From positions 3,348,001 through 3,412,000 of the forward strand of contig NZ_CP139487.1 in the NCBI RefSeq assembly GCF_034259205.1: a DNA stretch of 64,000 bases, in the 5' to 3' direction. Each line of letters opens with the position of its first letter. The stretch's first letter is position 1. Below the pieces are notes generated by a model. It ran no database searches and had not been told where the DNA came from. It was given only the letters and a program-made list of their open reading frames with translations. This DNA is from Peredibacter starrii (GTDB lineage: Bacteria > Bdellovibrionota > Bacteriovoracia > Bacteriovoracales > Bacteriovoracaceae). The position numbers and the translations under genes are program-made. Positions 58,754 through 64,000 of the stretch are shown here, in pieces.

Positions 58754-59869
58754 TTAAGCATCGAATGAAAAGTCGAATAATGAGAGATATAGAACGAATC
58801 TGCGAGATTTAATCTGTTTGTACTTAGAACCGAGTTCCATGTCATAAAAACCAGCAGTTACTTTCATAAAGGCCATATCGACTGTCGCACCATAGCTGTA
58901 GTAGCCGCTATTCATCCCGGCCATTAGCGAGAGTCCCGGAACTCCCACTTCGGCACCGAATCTAAGCCTCTTCCCGAAATCCATTTCCTCGTTCAGTGCT
59001 CTCACGTCGGCCGAAAGAATATAGTGAAAAATCTTAAAATCCTGACCGGCGGCGAGACCGAAATTAATCTGGTCACGAATATCGGCCACCTGCAAATTGT
59101 CCGGATGACTCTGCTCTTTAAAATTAGTTCCCGTGATATCCAGGGCGGCCAAGCTAGCTACGAATTGTGAATTTCCACTTCGGGTCACATGTTCTAAACC
59201 CGCATCAAATCCATAACCCACACCTTTCACACGTCCCAGGGTTTTTAAAACTTTTTCAAGTTCATCTTTACCTAAAGAGTCAACTACTACAGGGCCGGCC
59301 AGGGCAAGAGTATCTCTTACTCCCGTTCGTTCCAGATATTTGGCACTGATCCCTAGTGAGGTCTGCGAGCCCTGTGAATTTTTGCGACTAAGTCTTCCCG
59401 GGCCGATCGGAATTCCGATACCCATCATCACCCCACGATCTGAACGAAGATCCAGATCAAGCATCGGGTGAGCACGGTTTCTTAAAAGAACATCGTAACT
59501 TTCATTCGCCAGAAAGGTCACACCAATATTGAAGAGTTTGAATCCCGGGGCAATACCACCAGAAGCATGGGCCGGGTAATCCATGAGAACTTTCGACGCT
59601 CCGACAGGTTCATCGGGAAAATCCTTAAACCGATCCATATCGTTAAGGATATTCGTCCCGTGAAATTGTGGGTTCACCGGATTGAGAGTGAAGTCTCTTT
59701 TATGACGAGCAAGTGCCGCTGGATTATAGAATAATGTAAATTCGTCATCGTTAACTGCGGTAAATGCATCTCCCATCAATAGTCCACGGGGAGAGCGCAT
59801 GGTATAAGGCGTATCAAATGCGAAGGCGGCAGAAGTAAATAAGGTGATTGAGAGGAGCCACCACTTCAT
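58754..59869 (-). CDS. Predicted outer-membrane protein of the PorV/UPF0164-like type
   Basis: After a signal peptide (MKWWLLSITLFTSAAFAFDT) the 371-residue protein has RGLLMGDAFTAVNDDEFTLFYNPAALA, the typical start of PorV/FadL-like barrels, then many amphipathic strands and a C-terminal LYLSLFDFSFDA. Function unknown; outer-membrane location is likely. Its ATG overlaps the stop of the lipoprotein gene by 4 bases (59866-59869), so the pair is coupled. Confidence 0.75.
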   Translation of the reverse strand: MKWWLLSITLFTSAAFAFDTPYTMRSPRGLLMGDAFTAVNDDEFTLFYNPAALARHKRDFTLNPVNPQFHGTNILNDMDRFKDFPDEPVGASKVLMDYPAHASGGIAPGFKLFNIGVTFLANESYDVLLRNRAHPMLDLDLRSDRGVMMGIGIPIGPGRLSRKNSQGSQTSLGISAKYLERTGVRDTLALAGPVVVDSLGKDELEKVLKTLGRVKGVGYGFDAGLEHVTRSGNSQFVASLAALDITGTNFKEQSHPDNLQVADIRDQINFGLAAGQDFKIFHYILSADVRALNEEMDFGKRLRFGAEVGVPGLSLMAGMNSGYYSYGATVDMAFMKVTAGFYDMELGSKYKQIKSRRFVLYLSLFDFSFDA

Positions 59870-60810
59870 TGAAGACCTGTTTCAAACACCAGGGAATAAA
59901 GATACTCCATGTCGTTCAAATTTGAGGCGGTATTCATGGCGGTCTCACACTGAGACTGAGACGTCATATTAATTAATGTTCCGAGACCAGCGGCAACTGC
60001 CGCAGTTTTGAAAGTACTCACCTGAGCTGAAATATCTTCGAGCTTAGCGAGTTCACTACTTCCACTTAAGTCTAAGTTATCCAGGATATCGAGAACATTC
60101 GTCACAAGCATCAGACCTTCACAAAGTCTGCGCTTAGCATTTGAAAGATTTGCTGCCGCAAAAGACAGATCCGGGTGACCATCGGTATTGCTGTTACAAA
60201 CTCCACCGACACCACTTGTGATCACGGTTTGTGCCCTTGGATCAGTGTAATTAATGAAACAAGAGTTAGTGTTTGTTCCTTGTCCTTTGTCTCCATCAGC
60301 ATCTGCATTGCCGTAGAAGTTTAAAAACTTTCCGAGATTCACAACGTTCAGCATGAGCGCCTGAACACTCAAGTCCCCTGCTTTACGAGCTCCGAATTTT
60401 GTCACACGTGCATCGTGAGTCACAGTGGTCGTTGCACCAAGAATGGTATTGATACCAGTTCTGATGGCGACATAGTTATCTGAATCGGCCGCCGTTTCGG
60501 GAGAGAGACTCATGCTCGCAATGGATTTCATGATGGCGGCAGGAGTTCCAGTTGAAAGTCCACTTAAGTCATTTGAGATAAATTCAACTTCGTCGTAGTT
60601 GGCCTTACATGAATAGGCCGAGGCGAGAACTTGAACATAAATGGGATTGGCCAAATCACTGGCATCTTGAAGAACTTCAAGTGCGGCATCACACTCGCCA
60701 GACGATAAATGAGACAGGGCCACATCAATCGCCTCTGCTGTTTTCTCTTCAGGTTTTTGAGCACAGCTAGTGAGAACAAAAAGTATAAAAATGATAAAAA
60801 GTGAGCGCAC
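59866..60810 (-). CDS. Lipoprotein with TPR-like helices, paired with a barrel
   Basis: The 314-residue protein has a lipobox (FVLTSCAQKP, Cys16) and Ala-rich helical repeats (IDVALSHLSSGECDAALEVLQDASDLANPIYVQVLASAYSCKA) of TPR character, with several cysteines (ECDAA, YSCKA, NSCFINY, VCNSN, RLCEG, SQCET). It probably partners the barrel protein encoded just downstream (inference from the 4-base overlap). No exact family recognised. Confidence 0.72.
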   Translation of the reverse strand: MRSLFIIFILFVLTSCAQKPEEKTAEAIDVALSHLSSGECDAALEVLQDASDLANPIYVQVLASAYSCKANYDEVEFISNDLSGLSTGTPAAIMKSIASMSLSPETAADSDNYVAIRTGINTILGATTTVTHDARVTKFGARKAGDLSVQALMLNVVNLGKFLNFYGNADADGDKGQGTNTNSCFINYTDPRAQTVITSGVGGVCNSNTDGHPDLSFAAANLSNAKRRLCEGLMLVTNVLDILDNLDLSGSSELAKLEDISAQVSTFKTAAVAAGLGTLINMTSQSQCETAMNTASNLNDMEYLYSLVFETGLQ

Positions 60811-60879
60811 GTTTCCCCCTAAATAAATTATAAACCAGAGGGAAATTGGCCCAAACCCGGGCCAAAAGTGCCAGCTTCG

Positions 60880-62094
60880 TTAGAACTTGTTTAAATACCT
60901 GACGATTTTAGTAATGGCCTCTTGGAAAGGCACCTCTTCAATAACCAGTGAGATTCTCGCGGTATTGGGAATTCCGAAATCAACTCCCGGAACAACCGTG
61001 ATGCCTTCATTATTAAGAAGCTCGTCGGCAATCTGATAGGAATGATCCTCGTCCCCAGGAAACCGCTTGAACATCGGCGTGCGGGAGAAATCGATCATAA
61101 AATAGAAAGCTGAAGTAGATTGATACCAACAGTGACCAAGATTCGCCTCGCGAAACTTTTCTCTCAAAGTCGCAGCGTTAGTACGAATGTGATTTTTTAC
61201 CGGAGTTAAGAAACTCTCCAGGAAATGCAGATCAAAATCCAAAAGCGCCCGTTGCGCGAGACTGTTTGGTCCAGAAGTTGTCTGGCCCTGAATTCTTCCC
61301 ATCGCCTGCACAACGTCCGCAGGAGCAATCGCCCAACCAATTCGAAGTCCGGTCGCTGCCAGAGTTTTAGAAATCGCATGAACGATGATCGTGCGCTCAA
61401 GCAGTGAGCGATCAAATTGATAGAAGTAAGTTGGCTTAGGATCAAAGTAACTAATATCTGAATACACTTCATCTGAGATCGCCACGATGTGAGGGTTCTC
61501 TTTTAGTAATTCAGCAAATTCTCTCATCCATGATTCAGAATAATGAACTCCAGATGGATTATTCGGACTGTTTACAATGATGGCCTTAGTACGAGGAGAA
61601 ATAATTTTTCTGATGTCTTCGATCGCCGGAACGAAGGCATCGAACACATTCGACTTCACCACCATCGGTACTCCACCCCAGAATTTAATCATCTCAGGAT
61701 AAGACACCCAATAAGGAGCGAGTAGAATCACTTCATCACCTGGATCAATGATGGCGCCCAAAGCATTATAGATAGAATGCTTGGAACCGTTGCTCACAAT
61801 CACATCCATATCGTTTTCCACTGTTTCCAGCGAAAGACGACGGGAATCGGTGAAAAATTTTAGCAGTTTTTTTCTAAGAGCAGGAAATCCCGCTGATGGA
61901 GAATACTGATAACTCTTCAGAAAGTTTAATTGGTGATGAATTTTTTCAATAAACTCAGAAACTGGCTTAATCGGTAGCTGCCCACCTGATAGATTGTAGA
62001 TGACTTTCCCCTCTTCAGTGAGTTGGATCGCCTTCTCGTTGAGCTTCATCGTAATACTATCTGATATACCTTTGACTCTGGAACTTAAAAGCAT
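60880..62094 (-). CDS. Class I/II PLP-dependent aminotransferase
   Basis: The 404-residue fold-type I enzyme has a GQLPIKP start region, VSNGSKHSIYNALGAIIDPGDEVILLAPYWVSY, NSPNNPSGVHYSESWMREF, DEVYSDISYFD and the PLP-lysine motif HAISKTLAATGLRIGWAIAP (Lys near residue 243), with R in NTARISLV. The group is aspartate-type aminotransferase (AspC/PatA-like); the amino donor is not decided here. It is 5 bases after coaD on the same strand. Confidence 0.88.
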   Translation of the reverse strand: MLLSSRVKGISDSITMKLNEKAIQLTEEGKVIYNLSGGQLPIKPVSEFIEKIHHQLNFLKSYQYSPSAGFPALRKKLLKFFTDSRRLSLETVENDMDVIVSNGSKHSIYNALGAIIDPGDEVILLAPYWVSYPEMIKFWGGVPMVVKSNVFDAFVPAIEDIRKIISPRTKAIIVNSPNNPSGVHYSESWMREFAELLKENPHIVAISDEVYSDISYFDPKPTYFYQFDRSLLERTIIVHAISKTLAATGLRIGWAIAPADVVQAMGRIQGQTTSGPNSLAQRALLDFDLHFLESFLTPVKNHIRTNAATLREKFREANLGHCWYQSTSAFYFMIDFSRTPMFKRFPGDEDHSYQIADELLNNEGITVVPGVDFGIPNTARISLVIEEVPFQEAITKIVRYLNKF

Positions 62095-62099
62095 CTTGC

Positions 62100-62582
62100 T
62101 TAATCCTTAATCTTCTTCATCTCTTCGTGAACCAAAGGCGGAACAAACGAAGTAATGTCTCCATTATGATTATAAACTTCCTTCACTAGCGAGCTTGAAA
62201 TGTAATAAAGCTTTTCACTCGTCATAAGGAAAACCGTATCGCAATCAGGATTGATCTTACGATTCATTGAGGCCATCTGAAATTCAATCTCAAAATCACC
62301 CGTTGGACGAAGACCTCTGACAATCGAACCGATTTTATTCTGGCGAGCATACTCAACGATCAAACCGCCCCAGCTATCAACTTTAACTTTCGGTTCATGC
62401 GCGAAAAGTTTTTTCAGAACATTCACACGCTGTTCACTAGTCATGAATGGTTTTTTGTTGGGAGATACGGCAACGAGAACAACGATCTCATCAAAAATCT
62501 TGATGGCCCGTTGAACGATGTCGAGGTGACCGTTAGTAAATGGGTCGAAAGTACCGGCGTACAACGCACGTTTCTTTTCCAA
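62100..62582 (-). CDS. coaD: Phosphopantetheine adenylyltransferase
   Basis: The 160-residue protein has the nucleotidyltransferase motif ALYAGTFDPFTNGHLDIVQRA, KVDSWGGLIVEYARQ, IVRGLRPTGDFEIEFQMASMNR and the C-terminal helix SSSLVKEVYNHNGD. It makes dephospho-CoA from phosphopantetheine and ATP. The start is a TTG (62580-62582) with AAGGA 7 bases upstream, since the family begins only a few residues before ALYAGTFDP. The rsmD gene lies 37 bases upstream, a common pairing. Confidence 0.95.
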   Translation of the reverse strand: MEKKRALYAGTFDPFTNGHLDIVQRAIKIFDEIVVLVAVSPNKKPFMTSEQRVNVLKKLFAHEPKVKVDSWGGLIVEYARQNKIGSIVRGLRPTGDFEIEFQMASMNRKINPDCDTVFLMTSEKLYYISSSLVKEVYNHNGDITSFVPPLVHEEMKKIKD

Positions 62583-62619
62583 GCGGAAATCCTTTGGAGA
62601 TTAAACTATAGGTCTAATC

Positions 62620-63201
62620 TTATACCAATTTGCCGACGACGACAAAATGATCGCCCTGTTCCACTTTTTTAATAACTGATTGGAATGCTCCCGTGACGAG
62701 ATCGATCTTTGGACCTTTGAGGCGGTCGGATTCAACCCACACTTCACCCTGGAAGTTCATCTCTTTTAAGATCTTCAGAACATCAAAGTAAAGAGCATGG
62801 TTTTCATAGGGAGGATCGAAGAAAAGAATCACATTTTCTGTTTCCGGTAACTGATACTGAAGCTCTTTTTGGACCCAGTTTTTTGCGTCCAAGTTAGTGA
62901 CAGTGATCATGTCCGGTTCAAATTTAAAGGCCTTTTCTAGATTGGCCTTGTTATCTTTCAAGGTAAGAAATGCCCCTCTCATGGAATCGTTCACAAAGAC
63001 TTTTTGTGAACCACGAGAAAGTGCCTCATAACCCATGGCCCCTGAGCCCGCACAAAGATCCACGAAAATATATTCGTCCATGTGTTGGCGCCAGTCGAAA
63101 AGTTTACGTTTAATGAGAACAGAAGTTGGCCGGGTGGAATCGGCCTTAGGAGTTGCCAAAGGATATCCTCTGGCAATTCCACCTAAGATCTTTATAGACA
63201 T
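62620..63201 (-). CDS. rsmD: 16S rRNA (guanine-966-N2) methyltransferase
   Basis: The 193-residue protein has the RsmD start ILGGIARGYPLATPK...TRPTSVLIKRKLFDW, SAM motif FVDLCAGSGAMGYEALSRG and catalytic ILFFDPPYENHALYF. It methylates G966 of 16S rRNA at N2. It starts 3 bases after the stop of the small acidic protein gene, without a good ribosome site, so translation is probably coupled to it. Downstream is coaD. Confidence 0.94.
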   Translation of the reverse strand: MSIKILGGIARGYPLATPKADSTRPTSVLIKRKLFDWRQHMDEYIFVDLCAGSGAMGYEALSRGSQKVFVNDSMRGAFLTLKDNKANLEKAFKFEPDMITVTNLDAKNWVQKELQYQLPETENVILFFDPPYENHALYFDVLKILKEMNFQGEVWVESDRLKGPKIDLVTGAFQSVIKKVEQGDHFVVVGKLV

Positions 63202-63204
63202 TGA

Positions 63205-63627
63205 TTAAGCAGCTTTTTTACGAGAAGTAGTTTCCGCAGATACTGGCACAGTAAATTTCATACCGCCATCCATTTCGATGTTAAGCCCTGATTCTGTTAC
63301 TTCCAGGCAAACAACTTTGCCGCCGATATCGAATTGAAGTTCCAGGGAAAGATTACCCTGAACTTTAAAACTCATCGATGTCGATGCCGGAGATGATGAC
63401 TGAACAGGAGCTGGAGCAGGTGCTGGTTTTGGCGCGGCCCTCTTTGATTCTAAAGATACTGGCGCAGGTGCAGCAACTGGAATGGCTTCCTTCTCCTCCA
63501 TATGGGCGAGTTCCTCCAGAACCGATGAAGTTGCATGAACTTCCTCTTCGCCTGAAAAATCCTCTTCTAAGGCTTCAATTTCTTTCATGATGTCTGAAAG
63601 CTCTTGGTCGTTGAAGCTTTTATCCAT
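63205..63627 (-). CDS. Acidic Pro/Ala-rich protein of unknown function
   Basis: A gggag site at a spacing of 7 precedes the ATG at 63625-63627. The 140-residue product is acidic at the N-terminus (DIMKEIEALEEDFSGEEEV), then a Pro/Ala linker (about 72-100), then a beta-rich segment LSLELQFDIGGKVVCLEVTESGLNIEMDGGMKFTVPV. It starts the four-gene unit with rsmD, coaD and the aminotransferase. No family recognised. Confidence 0.65.
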   Translation of the reverse strand: MDKSFNDQELSDIMKEIEALEEDFSGEEEVHATSSVLEELAHMEEKEAIPVAAPAPVSLESKRAAPKPAPAPAPVQSSSPASTSMSFKVQGNLSLELQFDIGGKVVCLEVTESGLNIEMDGGMKFTVPVSAETTSRKKAA

Positions 63628-63689
63628 ATCGCACTCCCGTAGGTGTAATTTATTTAATTATAAAGCTCACTTACCTATTCGGCACAATG

Positions 63690-63732
63690 CGACTAAACTT
63701 TAGGAAAATCGTCTTTTTTAGTCGTCTTTTTT
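63690..63732. repeat. Repeats in the divergent promoter region at the right end
   Basis: An 8-bp inverted repeat (cgactaaa at 63690-63697, tttagtcg at 63717-63724) and a 10-base direct repeat (cgtctttttt at 63710-63719 and 63723-63732) lie between the acidic gene and the gene starting at 63826. Possible control sites of both. Confidence 0.35.
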
Positions 63733-63825
63733 CATGACAAAAACACTGGGATAACCCATAATCTTGTCTCCCAATTAATTAATGTTTTCAATAGTTTTGC
63801 TTTACTGGACAGGAGTTTAGTCCCT

Positions 63826-64000
63826 TTGAGTAATAAAACCTTCTTTGCTTCGCAATGGCTAAATAAGGATATCGAGTCTCTCGAAGACTCGGCCGCTATT
63901 GCTATAGATCAAGAAGTGCCTGAAGTATTTCATGTCAAAGGACGTTTCCCTACTTTCATTCCTGGCCCACGTTTAGCTCGCACTCCCGAAGTAAGCGATC
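63826..64000 (+). CDS. Start of an unrecognised gene, cut by the window edge
   Basis: From a TTG at 63826-63828 (with AGGAG at 63811-63815, 10 bases upstream) the frame runs open for 58 codons to the window end: it begins SNKTFFASQWLNKDIESLED and continues with PEVFHVKGRFPTFIPGPRLA. There is no signal peptide and no family is recognised from this short part. The start codon choice is tentative. Confidence 0.4.
   Translation, partial: MSNKTFFASQWLNKDIESLEDSAAIAIDQEVPEVFHVKGRFPTFIPGPRLARTPEVSD

Overview
The window looks like chromosomal DNA of a Gram-negative bacterium with moderate GC content, probably of the Bdellovibrionota (Bacteriovorax/Peredibacter-like relatives). This is an inference from content, not from a marker gene. 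The signs are many signal-peptide and lipobox proteins, several unrelated outer-membrane beta-barrel candidates, abundant two-component proteins (four histidine kinase or hybrid proteins' worth of modules plus orphan receivers and an HPt), a TamA-like Omp85 protein, a PilZ protein, a lysine/alanine-rich histone-like tail, and compact gene packing. There is no rRNA, CRISPR array, recognisable insertion sequence or intact prophage. Two tRNA genes are present: Arg-TCG and Val-TAC. No stretch longer than about 260 bases lacks a gene or RNA; most intergenic gaps of 100-260 bases hold promoters, terminators or inverted repeats, which are listed where visible.

Layout. 1-8.1 kb: the N-terminal part of an Omp85/TamA-like protein running off the left edge, small exported proteins, a sugar acetyltransferase, a CtlX-type amidinotransferase-fold hydrolase, a degenerate response regulator, an AlkD-type glycosylase, an OmpA lipoprotein, and a hidden 46-residue lipoprotein. 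8.1-12.9 kb: a class-II UvrA without the UvrB-binding domain, a bestrophin-like membrane protein and an outer-membrane protein. 13-19.4 kb: sensory genes (GAF kinase; PAS kinase - receiver - YdeI operon), a Qnr-like pentapeptide protein coupled to DUF3820, DUF4242, and a phage-ABA-sandwich orphan. 19.4-28.7 kb: purU, MgtC with a His/Asp-rich barrel protein, dacB, an EamA transporter, an rRNA guanine methyltransferase, a short lipoxygenase-fold protein and a secreted NPP-type phosphodiesterase. 28.8-30.8 kb: an arsenic operon (merR-arsI-arsC-aqpS) with a textbook MerR promoter. 31-38.8 kb: a 2-hydroxyacid dehydrogenase, a LysM/TPR-lipoprotein pair with TTG starts, a bacterioferritin comigratory peroxiredoxin with a histone-like tail, glyoxalase II divergent from an M48 protease, and a lipase. 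38.8-46.4 kb: envelope proteins, an OmpR-type regulator, and a 1252-residue exported coiled-coil protein. 46.5-51.1 kb: lon, clpX and clpP. 51.2-58.7 kb: 2-Cys peroxiredoxin, Dps, hybrid kinase, HPt, PilZ and PIN-PhoH. 58.7-64 kb: an exported protein pair, an aminotransferase, coaD, rsmD and the start of an unknown gene at the right edge.

How the genes work together. Stress handling recurs: proteolysis (Lon, ClpXP), oxidative defence (2-Cys peroxiredoxin, BCP, Dps), arsenic detoxification, DNA alkylation and adduct handling (AlkD, UvrA2) and methylglyoxal clearance (GloB). A second theme is envelope and signalling. Structurally the striking features are six convergent gene pairs that overlap by exactly four bases at self-complementary or near self-complementary stop codons, several ATGA-type four-base overlaps in operons, and one divergent pair whose start codons are separated by a single base. 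The most unusual candidates are the lipoxygenase-fold protein, the histone-tailed peroxiredoxin, the giant coiled-coil protein, the LysM/TPR pair and several uncharacterised operator-like repeats.
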